Assembly: GCA_045531955.1 (NCBI GenBank)
Contig: JAZSFC010000041.1
Coordinates: 72,979 to 136,978, forward strand
Direction: 5' to 3'
Source: SIG299 sp045531955
Lineage (GTDB): Bacteria; Bacillota; Clostridia; Lachnospirales; Lachnospiraceae
DNA length: 64,000 bases
Shown piece by piece: positions 25,101 to 31,987 of the stretch (the first letter of the stretch is position 1; every line of letters begins with the position of its first letter). Both the position numbers and the translations under genes were made by a program. The notes beneath the pieces were generated by a model. The model ran no database searches and was not told the DNA's origin. It worked only from the letters and a program-made list of their open reading frames with translations.

Positions 25101-27391
25101 CCATAGTTGCCCTTCTCCAACCGAATACCTTTTGCATCATGATCTTCGTGTCCGCTGTCACTTCCCGGAAGTGCGTGGGAACTGCCACCTGTACCATACT
25201 CATTTTTCAGAAAGTCAACATTTGCTTTCTTATCGTGTCCTTCCATGAAATACTCATAGATACGGAATTTCCCATGCTGAAAACCACTACCCCCGGTCAG
25301 ACGATAATCAATCTCGTCCTGTGTAATGAAATCCTCCAGCTTCACATCCACCGTATCAAGTGCCGGAAATTCTTTCTTTTCCACACCTAAATCCGCAAGC
25401 TGTTCTAACAGATAATCCGGTCTTTTCACATACTTCCATTTAATCTGCTTTTCTCCGCTGTCAAGCTGTGCCTTTGCCTTTTCAATCTCACTTCTGATTA
25501 GCTCTCTGCCCTCATTAGTGGATAGAAACTCACATAATTTTTCCATGCTTTCCGGGTAATTGGAAAATTTAAGCTCCAGACTCTCCGGCATTTCTGATAC
25601 ACCGTCACGGAAGAAGTTGTTAATATCCGTAGCAATTCGCTCACGCTCTATGGCATCCACAAGAAATACTTCGTTGACACTCATATAGGTACCGTTCTCC
25701 ACCATGGTACGGATATGGCTTTCCACTTCGCTCCAGCTCATTACAGCAAGGGTATTTTCCTTTGCCGATGTACCGTAGCCGATACGCATCCCCATTTCAT
25801 CAAACCATAAGGACACGGGATTTCCGTCAAACTCAAAGCCTTTTCCTGTAGTCTTGTACTCGTTCTTTAGAAACTCTGCCATTTCCTCCGGTGACTTGCC
25901 CTGCTGGTACTTGGCATAGATACGCTTTCTGCTGTTATCCCTACCGCCACCGCTACGCAATATGGTGTCAATCTGGTCTTGTGGTAAAGAAAAAGCAGCG
26001 GGCATGGTATATTGAATACTTGCTTCCGCTGCTGCGATTGTGCCGACCTGTTCCTCAAAACTTGGAAATAAACTTAACTGCTGATAAGCTCCCGTCGGTT
26101 CTGTATTTAACTGTAAATCAATTCCGTCAGTACGGTTTCCTCCGCCGAATGTCTGATGTTGTTCATCATCTGCACCCAAAGCATCTGATTGTCTGCCTTG
26201 AGCTGTTCCGTCACTCCCTGACTCTCCATCATCTGTCCGGTCAGAAGCTCCATTCTCTGCTCTGCCTGCTCCTGTATCGTAAGCAGGTGTTCTTTCAGTC
26301 TGCCCCTCAGAAGCAGTCCCGTATAAACCCCGTTCTTGTTCTCCTGCAAGAATTTCTTCCTCATCAGTCCGTACTTTGTCAGAGTTCCCTCCGGCTGTTC
26401 GTCCATCTGCAACATCGGAATCTGATAGTCCCCGTTCTGCTCGTATGCTAAATTCATCATTCTGGCTCCTTTCCCCGGCATTTCCGGTCTGTGTGATAGA
26501 TTGTTCGTCGGGCGTGTCGCTTTCACGCTTTAACGCATTATAGTCCTTTGTGGACGCATTTGCAAGTCCTTTTTCGATATTTTTTTCATGGGTATCAATC
26601 TGTTCCCCGTCCACACTCATTTCTGCCCTATTTAGGGCAATCTGCCTGTCATACGCTCCGATTGCTTTTCCAATCTCCATAAGGATAGGCTTGGATAAAT
26701 CGGACACATTCGTGCCAAGCTGTGACAGTGTTTCCACCGTATTAAAATCGTGAATGTAGGGAAAACTGATTTGCTCCGCAAGCTCCTTTTCATCCATGCC
26801 GCAACGCTTTAATACCGTGTATGCAATACTGTCCGCAAGTGTTTCCCGTATCCGAACCTCGATGTTAAGCTCATCAAGCTCCTCTAAGAAGCTCCCCTCT
26901 TTCAGATACTCCATATCCGTGGCAAGTTCCCGGTAACACTCCTCTGCAATCCTGCCCGCAATTTCACGGATACGGTCTGCAAATCCGGCTTGTGCATCTG
27001 TTTCCCCATAAATGCCCTCCAGACGGTCAAGTACCGCTTCCGTATGCTCCTCCTTCATTTCCCACAGGTTCGGAAACCGTCCTATTCTCCTTGCCTTGTG
27101 GACATCGTAAATATCAAAGACATATTTCAGTCCCGAATAGGTATCATCATCTATCAGTGCAATACCCTTTGCACCTTTATTTACCCAACAGTTCATTGTC
27201 TCATTCCATATCTCTATGGAAGCACAGGCTGTTGCATCCGGTCTTTGGGCATAAATCAGAAGCTGGTCTTTGAACGAATACTTATATAACCTCGAAGCAG
27301 TATTCAGATACTTCCTCCAGTTCTCCTCATTCCTTACCACCTCTTTTGCGGTGTACTGTGCCAGACCGGAAATCATATCATATTTTCTCAT
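19151..27391 (-). CDS. Giant DNA methyltransferase-helicase fusion of the ICE
   Basis: At 2746 residues this is the largest gene in the window, starting at ATG 27391 after GGAGG. Its N-terminus (~1-90: YLNTASRLYKYSFKDQLLIY) resembles the ArdC-like start of its neighbour. Residues ~290-440 are low-complexity and polar. An N6-adenine methyltransferase domain covers ~1130-1330, with motif I LEPAMGTGNFFG (~1207) and a catalytic motif IGNVPFG (~1274) in place of NPPF/NPPY. A superfamily 2 helicase follows: Walker A CVGAGKTFE (~1880), DESH box (~2040) and motif VI EGRILRQGN (~2373). The C-terminus is coiled-coil rich. This is the conserved SNF2/methylase protein of Tn1549-type ICEs, thought to modify or remodel the incoming DNA. 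Confidence 0.88.
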   Translation of the reverse strand: MRKYDMISGLAQYTAKEVVRNEENWRKYLNTASRLYKYSFKDQLLIYAQRPDATACASIEIWNETMNCWVNKGAKGIALIDDDTYSGLKYVFDIYDVHKARRIGRFPNLWEMKEEHTEAVLDRLEGIYGETDAQAGFADRIREIAGRIAEECYRELATDMEYLKEGSFLEELDELNIEVRIRETLADSIAYTVLKRCGMDEKELAEQISFPYIHDFNTVETLSQLGTNVSDLSKPILMEIGKAIGAYDRQIALNRAEMSVDGEQIDTHEKNIEKGLANASTKDYNALKRESDTPDEQSITQTGNAGERSQNDEFSIRAERGLSDSDVADGRTAGGNSDKVRTDEEEILAGEQERGLYGTASEGQTERTPAYDTGAGRAENGASDRTDDGESGSDGTAQGRQSDALGADDEQHQTFGGGNRTDGIDLQLNTEPTGAYQQLSLFPSFEEQVGTIAAAEASIQYTMPAAFSLPQDQIDTILRSGGGRDNSRKRIYAKYQQGKSPEEMAEFLKNEYKTTGKGFEFDGNPVSLWFDEMGMRIGYGTSAKENTLAVMSWSEVESHIRTMVENGTYMSVNEVFLVDAIERERIATDINNFFRDGVSEMPESLELKFSNYPESMEKLCEFLSTNEGRELIRSEIEKAKAQLDSGEKQIKWKYVKRPDYLLEQLADLGVEKKEFPALDTVDVKLEDFITQDEIDYRLTGGSGFQHGKFRIYEYFMEGHDKKANVDFLKNEYGTGGSSHALPGSDSGHEDHDAKGIRLEKGNYGSPYAKVLLNWNVVEKRIRELVQADRYLSPEGKEAYAQYKQEQAEEAMRREAEKLEHGVRVECKEAIEKAIAENFDGYTLPRDTAKAVIEKFGKERVELVLANTIMHNSHDGRFSVNNKEWAKSLVPYANWDTRDYVVTSHPAVLDGFTNQARRYVERDREPDKALVDKVTEMSVIAQICGELGRKDVVEWNEETGAVIIVNGEQSLEGKAVYDALLVDATDFVMLQTIGGDMEKAVIMDGLLKQAKEYSEKYAEVPEQTGEKAELEETESMEQSADEPETVAEGVTVEEQTDDFPDIDAQVIRDVEQLQAEAEPEPEVDKTGAVNFRIEPGEESTGKGFAPKEKFRQNVEAIRTLEKIESEHRIATPEEQQILAKYVGWGGLADAFDETKANWASEYQELKSLLSSEEYASARESTLNAHYTSPVIIKAIYDAIDKMGFSKGNILEPAMGTGNFFGMLPEKMQESRLYGVELDGITGRIARQLYPKADVKITGFEKTDYPGDFFDVAIGNVPFGQYKVPDRAYDKHNFLIHDYFFAKTLDKVRPGGVVAFVTSKGTMDKKSPEVRKYLAQRAELLGAIRLPNTAFKENAGTEVTSDILFLKKRDRVMDIEPDWVHLNENEDGIAMNQYFADHSEMILGKMEMVSGPFGMEATCTPDTSIPLSEQLAKAVSHIEGSIEQIEFAELDDELAREAIPADPSVKNYSYTLVDDRVYYRENSIMKPVEVSETMEQRMKGMVQIRDCTQELIDYQLNEYPEEMIKNKQTELNELYDAFSKKYGLINSQTNKRAFNQDSSYCLLCSLEKLDDEGNFKGKADMFSKRTIKKAEVVTSVDTASEALAVSLGEKARVDLAFMSELTGKSEEEVTAELAGVIFQNPVTEKWETADEYLSGNVREKLQIARVFAENHPEFAINVSALEGVQPKELDASEIEVRIGATWIDTKYIEDFMRETFETPEYLFSRNAIGVQYSDVTGQWNIKGKNADYGNTLVNMTYGTGRANAYRILEDSLNLRDTRIFDTIEEDGKEKRVLNKKETMLASQKQEAIREAFKDWVFRDPERRQTLCAKYNELFNSTRPREYDGSHLKFPGMTPDIALRPHQLNAVAHQLYGDNTLLAHCVGAGKTFEMIAAAMESKRLGLCQKSLFVVPNHLTEQWASDFLRLYPGANILAATKKDFEPANRKKFCSRIATGDYDAVIIGHTQFEKIPLSTERQIAMIENQIREIEMAIEATKAAKGERYTIKQMEKTKKSLSTRLSRLNDASRKDNVVTFEQLGVDRLFVDESHNYKNLFLYTKMRNVAGIAQTEAQKSSDMFAKCQYMDELTGGKGITFATGTPISNSMTELYTNMRYLQYNTLQKLGLSNFDSWAATFGETQTAIELAPEGTGYRAKTRFAKFFNLPELIALFKESADIQTPDMLKLPVPEAEYENVVLKPSEHQKEMVASLAERAEAVRDRRVEAHIDNMLKITNDGRKLALDQRLINDMLPNDDNSKATTCVDKAFEIWEDTKEQKSAQLIFCDLSTPKGDGTFNVYEDIRDKLIAKGVPKEEIAFIHDANTETRKAELFAKVRSGQVRFLLGSTAKMGAGTNVQDRLIALHHLDVPWRPSDIEQQEGRILRQGNLNPKVKIFRYVTEGTFDSYSWQLIENKQKFIGQIMTSKSPVRSCEDIDEAALSYAEVKALATGNPYIKEKMDLDIQVSKLKLLKANHTSQRYRLEDNIAQHYPKQIATMKERLAGYRADIQTYEQNKPIDKDSFSIKIGNRVFTDKKEAGTVLIDMCRNAKQPNTAVAIGEFQGFKMSVTFDSFSSKFTIALKGQLSHEVEIGADPLGNLQRLSNALDGMTGKMADVEQKLANVEHQLETAKVEVTKPFPQEAELSEKLERLAELNALLNMDEKGDSAMVMDDDEPENGEQSELPDTDMVADAPAKPVASWTMSERIAEHRGETRLADGQNGRISIREKLAEMKEKASGQKLPEKPELKGKGKEESL

Positions 27392-27408
27392 GGTAAACCT
27401 CCGTAGTT

Positions 27409-27447
27409 AAAAAAGGCTGCAGGGCACTATCAAGTACCCCACAGCCT
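27409..27447 (-). terminator. Terminator after the HTH gene at 27468
   Basis: The coding strand has AGGCTGTGGGG, a loop, then CCCTGCAGCCTTTTTT: a GC-rich stem with a run of six T. It lies between the 111-residue regulator and the giant helicase gene, so the helicase may be transcribed partly by read-through or from its own promoter. Confidence 0.7.
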
Positions 27448-27467
27448 ATGACACTTACTTTTATTTT

Positions 27468-27803
27468 TTATTCATAGAAGCCATGTTCTTCAATTCCTTC
27501 CTCAAGAATGCTATGTATCAGATCCTCCAGCTCCACTCCGTTAAGCTCACTGATAACAATCAGTTTCGCAAGTGTATCTTTCGGAACTGATACTGCATAG
27601 CTTTCCTCGTCAGTTCTAAGCTCATGGACACAGATACCAAGTGCTTCCGCAATCCTGCACATACATTCAAATTCCGGCTCCCTTACTCCCGCCAAAATAT
27701 CCATGATTGTATGCTCCGGAACCTTGGACATTCTCGCTAACTCTCCAATGCCGATTTCTTCATCCTTCATAATCTGTAACAGCTTATCGCCTGTTGTACA
27801 CAT
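27468..27803 (-). CDS. HTH regulator with ribbon-helix-helix-like C-terminus
   Basis: The preferred start is ATG 27803, seven bases after GGAGGG (another ATG at 27809 is too close). Residues ~1-62 form an XRE helix-turn-helix (IGIGELARMSKVPEHTIMDI, then ALGICVHELR). Residues ~70-111 (YAVSVPKDTLAKLIVISELN, then LEDLIHSILEEGIEEHG) look like an Arc/MetJ-type ribbon-helix-helix. If so, the protein carries two DNA-binding folds. It lies in the transfer operon between the DNA-processing genes and probably controls ICE expression. Confidence 0.7.
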   Translation of the reverse strand: MCTTGDKLLQIMKDEEIGIGELARMSKVPEHTIMDILAGVREPEFECMCRIAEALGICVHELRTDEESYAVSVPKDTLAKLIVISELNGVELEDLIHSILEEGIEEHGFYE

Positions 27804-27816
27804 ATTCATGCCCTCC

Positions 27817-28083
27817 TTATTCTGCTTTCTTTTCAAAAGAAAATGTGGTATCCTTTGCCTGCTTCGGTGCAAATCGTCCTTTGACCTCAGACAGTCTTTT
27901 TTCCATCATGGAAAACATTGCTTCTACCTGTTCCTCCGTATATTCATAACTGCTACGGTTAGAAAGGTTCTCAAGCCTTCCAATGGCTTCAATAACCTTA
28001 TTCACACGATACTCTCCAAGACGGACAAACTTGTCCGCCTTGCTTTCTGTATCAATTACCTTCTTTGCATCTTCCGCTTCCAT
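27817..28083 (-). CDS. Small conserved ICE protein (88 aa)
   Basis: A soluble, charged, probably helical protein: ADKFVRLGEYRVNKVIEAIG, then NLSNRSSYEYTEEQVEAMFS, ending with a basic/polar tail. I know similar short genes beside topB in Tn1549/CTn-type elements, without assigned function. ATG 28083 has AGGAGGACGCATAG upstream. The 13-bp gaps to topB and to the HTH gene place it in the same transcript. Confidence 0.7.
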   Translation of the reverse strand: MEAEDAKKVIDTESKADKFVRLGEYRVNKVIEAIGRLENLSNRSSYEYTEEQVEAMFSMMEKRLSEVKGRFAPKQAKDTTFSFEKKAE

Positions 28084-28095
28084 CTATGCGTCCTC

Positions 28096-30195
28096 CTACT
28101 TCTTTTTATGCTTTGGGAAATCCATGGAAAACTTGAACTGCTTTCCGGTCTTGGTTTCCCCGTCCTTGGTGTAGCTGTAATCTTCAATGCCTGTCGGAAT
28201 AATATAGGCATCGTATTTCTTGCCCATCTTGCTCTTTAGTCCCTTTAGCAGAATTTTCTTTCCGGAAAGCAAATCCTTTACCTGTTCATCAGAAAGGGCA
28301 ATTCCCATTATTCTGCTGACATTCATACCGCACTTATCCGTGCAGTATGCTCCGAATTTGCCCTTTGACACCTGTCCGCCACAGTTCGGACACTTGCCAA
28401 GCACTTCCTGCTCTTTCGCAAACATTTCCTTCTGCTCGTTGCTGACCTCATGGTATGTATGGATAAGCTCATTAACCATAGTCACAATCTCTGACATGAA
28501 GCTGCCACGCTCCAGCTCTCCCCTCGATACAAGGGTAAGGGCATTTTCCCAATCTGCGGTCAGTTTCGGGGATTTTACCACATCAGGAAGCACCGTAACC
28601 AGCTTGATACCGTCCTCTGTCGGTATCATCTGCTTTTTCTCACGCTTCACAAAACCGTCCTTGACTAACTTCTCGATGATGTCTGCTCTGGTGGCAGGTG
28701 TACCAAGTCCCTTACGCTCCACATCATCTCCCATGTCCTCACTACCGGCCCTTTCCATAGCAGACAACAGGCTGTCCTCTGTAAAGTGCTTTGGCGGACT
28801 CGTGAAATGTTCGCTGACCTTGGTCTGTACTCCGTCAAAGGTCATGCCTTCACTAAGCTCCGGCAGCTTCTTTTCTTCGGTTTCCTTTTCCTCCGTGGTC
28901 TTAAAGGATTTCTTAAATGCTTCCTCAAATTCTTTCCATCCGTTTTTAATTACAGACTTACCGGAAGTTGTAAATACATGACCGCCACAGGAAAGCTCCG
29001 CTTTGACCGTTTCATACAAATGCTTTTCCCCGGTAGCGCACAGTAACCTGTCGGCCACAAGGGATAAGATTTTTCGCTCCGTTTCCGGAAGTGCCGCTAA
29101 GTCCGTAAGTGCAATTTCCACCGTAGGAATAATCGCATGGTGGTCTGTCACTTTCTTGCTGTTTAACACTCTCTTAACATCCGGATTAAACATGACCTGC
29201 GGAACAAATGTCATGGTATCAAAAATCGCTTTAATGACATTTTCCGCTGTCAATGCCATATCATCGGATAAAAACTGACTGTCCGTTCTCGGATAGGTAC
29301 AGAGCTTCTTTTCATAAAGACTCTGTGTGTACTCCAAGGTCTGTTTTGCAGTAAAGCCAAATAAACGGTTGGCATCCCTCTGGAGCGTGGTTAAGTCATA
29401 GAGCTTCGGTGGTGCCACCGTCTTTTCCTCTTTTACCACGGAAGTAACAAGAGCCTGTCCGTTCAGACAAGCTCCTGCAATCTTTTCCGCTTCTGTTTTA
29501 CTGTCAATTCGCTGCGTGGCTGCGTCCACACTGCCACAAAGGATATGAGCCATAAAATACTGCTCTTTCTTAAAATTCATAATCTTGCTTTCACGCTCCA
29601 CAAGCATTGCAAGGGTAGGTGTCTGCACTCTGCCCACTTTCAGAACCTTACCGCCATACAGCACTGTAAAAAGTCTTGTTCCGTTAATGCCCACAAGCCA
29701 ATCGGCTTCCTGTCGGCATAATGCGGAATGGTACAAGGTATCGTAATCACTTCCCGGCTTCAAGTTCGCAAAACCCTCTCTTATGGCACTTTCCTCCATG
29801 GAAGAAATCCATAATCGTTTCATCGGCTTTTCGCACTTCGCCATATCATACACCAGACGGAAGATAAGCTCTCCTTCCCTTCCGGCATCGGTTGCACACA
29901 CAACCTCAGAAACTCTCATATCGTGCATTAACTCATAAAGCACATAATACTGCTCCTTGGTATCTTCCTTAATTTCATACTGAAAATGCAGGGGATTAAC
30001 AGGTAAGCTCTCATACGTCCACTTCTTCCACTTTTCTCCGTAGCTCTCCGGCTGTGCAAGCTCAATCAAATGCCCCACACACCAGCTTACCAGGTAATCA
30101 TTTCCCTCAAAATATCCGTCCTGTCTGCTGTCAGCTCCCAGAACGTCCGCAATGCTTTTTGCCACGCTCGGTTTTTCCGCTATTACTAACTTCAT
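28096..30195 (-). CDS. topB: DNA topoisomerase III (ICE-borne)
   Basis: A 699-residue type IA topoisomerase that passes single strands and decatenates DNA. It has an N-terminal TOPRIM domain (MKLVIAEKPSVAKSIADVLG; acidic motif TDAGREGEL at ~98-106), the catalytic tyrosine in CTYPRTDS (~296-303), GRVQTPTL (~200) and KGLGTPATRA typical of TopB. A C-terminal Cys4 zinc region (CPNCGG...CTDKCG) follows at ~600-625. ICEs of this type carry their own copy, presumably to resolve replication or transfer intermediates. The start ATG 30195 uses GAGGAGG, which lies inside the last codons of the preceding gene. Confidence 0.95.
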   Translation of the reverse strand: MKLVIAEKPSVAKSIADVLGADSRQDGYFEGNDYLVSWCVGHLIELAQPESYGEKWKKWTYESLPVNPLHFQYEIKEDTKEQYYVLYELMHDMRVSEVVCATDAGREGELIFRLVYDMAKCEKPMKRLWISSMEESAIREGFANLKPGSDYDTLYHSALCRQEADWLVGINGTRLFTVLYGGKVLKVGRVQTPTLAMLVERESKIMNFKKEQYFMAHILCGSVDAATQRIDSKTEAEKIAGACLNGQALVTSVVKEEKTVAPPKLYDLTTLQRDANRLFGFTAKQTLEYTQSLYEKKLCTYPRTDSQFLSDDMALTAENVIKAIFDTMTFVPQVMFNPDVKRVLNSKKVTDHHAIIPTVEIALTDLAALPETERKILSLVADRLLCATGEKHLYETVKAELSCGGHVFTTSGKSVIKNGWKEFEEAFKKSFKTTEEKETEEKKLPELSEGMTFDGVQTKVSEHFTSPPKHFTEDSLLSAMERAGSEDMGDDVERKGLGTPATRADIIEKLVKDGFVKREKKQMIPTEDGIKLVTVLPDVVKSPKLTADWENALTLVSRGELERGSFMSEIVTMVNELIHTYHEVSNEQKEMFAKEQEVLGKCPNCGGQVSKGKFGAYCTDKCGMNVSRIMGIALSDEQVKDLLSGKKILLKGLKSKMGKKYDAYIIPTGIEDYSYTKDGETKTGKQFKFSMDFPKHKKK

Positions 30196-30198
30196 GAA

Positions 30199-31725
30199 TT
30201 ATTCCTCCTCATTACGGTCAAAGAAATCGTCCTCGGCACCGTCTGCATCTTCATCCTCAGTTTCGTATTCTTCCGGTTCTTCTTCCTCCTCGTCATCATC
30301 CTCAAAATCTTCTCCCTTTCTGCGATAAATCTTGAAGAAATACAAGGCTACAATGGCAATCGCCGCAACTACTCCGATAAAAATGTATGTACCCATCGGA
30401 TTAGCTTCTTTCGGTGCTTCCGGTTCTCCCTCTGCATTTCCGGTATCTTCGGTGGAATTTTCATCATCTGTACCTTCGGTATCGGTTCCTTCTGTATCCT
30501 GACCTTCCGCACCGACATCCGCTGTATCGTTCTTATCTTCCACTTTGGTATCCGTTCCCGGAATGGCAGCTTCAACCACTGCGGAGTTCTGTTCCATAAC
30601 GGTATAGTCGGTTCCTGTCACATTCAAAAGGTCATTTTCCGAAATCTCAGTAAGGAAAAATACGTTATCGCTTTCCTTGGTATTATCCACAATCAGATAA
30701 AATACTTTCCCATTGTCCGTCTGAATGGTGTAAAATTCCTTTCCGGCATTTTCCTTGTCATTTTCGGAACCTTCCTTCGATGTATCACTCTTTTCTTCAC
30801 TGCTCTTTTTGGTAGTCACATATTCCGTCACAGTTGCCTTTGCATCAGTAACTTTAGTAGGCTGTGCATTTTCCGGCAAAGTCGGTACCGTTTTTTCTTC
30901 ATCATCCTCTGCCTTCGGGTCTATGTAATAAGGATTGTTGGTTTTATATACATCAGACAGATTTCCGGCATTATCCATTGCCTGTATTGCAAAGTTCTCA
31001 TAATTGGCATCAAACTGTTGTAAACGGATATTCACTGCACCATTGGTAAGCCCCGTAAATTCCTGTCCGTTGACATACACTGCTTTTACACCGGAAATAT
31101 TATCCGAAGCCTGAATACTTAACATACCGCTGTTAATACCTGCGTTTAAGGTAGGCTTCTCTTTATCAAAACACTCAATGCTTCGGTTCTTCTGATAAAT
31201 CTTTCCTTTGGTATCCGTAATCTGCACATATACACAGCAATCCTCACTAATTTCAAAGCTCATGGCATCGGTAATATCCATAAAACTGCCATTCTGCCCG
31301 ATACGCACCTCTGCTTTTTCAATCTCAAAATTGCCGGAGTTTACCATATCCACTGCTTTAATTTTTACCTCGGCTTTTCCTCCCTTGTACCAGCCTGTCG
31401 GCTCCGTAATGGTAATTCGCACCTTCGGCAATACATACTCACACTTCCGGTGATCTGCTTCACATATTACGCAGTCTCCGTTGTGGCTCTTTGCATTGCA
31501 TTTATCGGTACAGATACATTCCGGCTCCGGAACATTATTCCCGGATACAGTGCAACATTCATTTCCTTTTTCCTCTGTGCTTTCTGTTTCTACTTCCTCA
31601 CAATCGCCATCGCTGGCATACACACGCAATGTATTTCCTTCATTTGCAAAAAACGCTCCCATCGGCATTGCTAATAATGCTGCCGACAAGAGCATAGCGG
31701 TAAGTAACTTATATTTGGTTTTCAT
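30199..31725 (-). CDS. Cell-surface ICE protein with DUF4366-like region
   Basis: The 508-residue protein has a signal peptide (residues ~1-36, LLTAMLLSAALLAMPMGAFF), a cysteine-rich segment (ECCTVSGNNVPEPECICTDK, ~55-95), Ig-like repeats (RITITEPTGWYKGGKAEVKI; IQASDNISGVKAVYVNG), a Thr/Glu-rich linker, one C-terminal transmembrane segment (~443-463, FIGVVAAIAIVALYFF) and a very acidic cytoplasmic tail. It belongs to the DUF4366/CD1107-type proteins of clostridial mobile elements and probably sits at the donor surface as part of the mating apparatus. It overlaps the DUF4315 gene by 17 bp. Confidence 0.8.
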   Translation of the reverse strand: MKTKYKLLTAMLLSAALLAMPMGAFFANEGNTLRVYASDGDCEEVETESTEEKGNECCTVSGNNVPEPECICTDKCNAKSHNGDCVICEADHRKCEYVLPKVRITITEPTGWYKGGKAEVKIKAVDMVNSGNFEIEKAEVRIGQNGSFMDITDAMSFEISEDCCVYVQITDTKGKIYQKNRSIECFDKEKPTLNAGINSGMLSIQASDNISGVKAVYVNGQEFTGLTNGAVNIRLQQFDANYENFAIQAMDNAGNLSDVYKTNNPYYIDPKAEDDEEKTVPTLPENAQPTKVTDAKATVTEYVTTKKSSEEKSDTSKEGSENDKENAGKEFYTIQTDNGKVFYLIVDNTKESDNVFFLTEISENDLLNVTGTDYTVMEQNSAVVEAAIPGTDTKVEDKNDTADVGAEGQDTEGTDTEGTDDENSTEDTGNAEGEPEAPKEANPMGTYIFIGVVAAIAIVALYFFKIYRRKGEDFEDDDEEEEEPEEYETEDEDADGAEDDFFDRNEEE

Positions 31726-31972
31726 GTTTTACAGTCTCCTTTTCTTCTACAGATTTTGTTCTCTCGGCAATCAGTTTTTGTATCTCCTGCTCGGTCAAAT
31801 TCTCAAGAAAATACAACTGTTCCGGAGTAATACCCATTTTATTTGCAGTTTTCACAAGCTCAATATCATCAAGCTCTTTTTTCTGTGCCTGTAACTGCTT
31901 TTCTTTTTGTCTCAGCTTTTCAATCTGCTCCCTTACTTTCGCAAGGTCAGACGTTACTTTTTCTCGTGTCAA
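31709..31972 (-). CDS. DUF4315 family coiled-coil protein
   Basis: The 87-residue protein uses a TTG start at 31972, six bases after AGGAGG. Residues 1-40 are a coiled coil (VREQIEKLRQKEKQLQAQKK), followed by the conserved MGITPEQLYFLENLTEQEIQ. DUF4315 proteins occur between the endopeptidase and DUF4366 genes in Tn1549-like elements, exactly as here. No biochemical role is known; a structural part or chaperone of the secretion channel is possible. Confidence 0.82.
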   Translation of the reverse strand: MTREKVTSDLAKVREQIEKLRQKEKQLQAQKKELDDIELVKTANKMGITPEQLYFLENLTEQEIQKLIAERTKSVEEKETVKHENQI

Positions 31973-31987
31973 CTTATCCCTCCTTTA

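Noticed and set aside
26107..26526. A 139-codon minus-strand frame inside the low-complexity part of the helicase gene
   Set aside because: It is a +1 reading of a repetitive acidic/polar region of the real gene and shows no start signal or recognisable domain.
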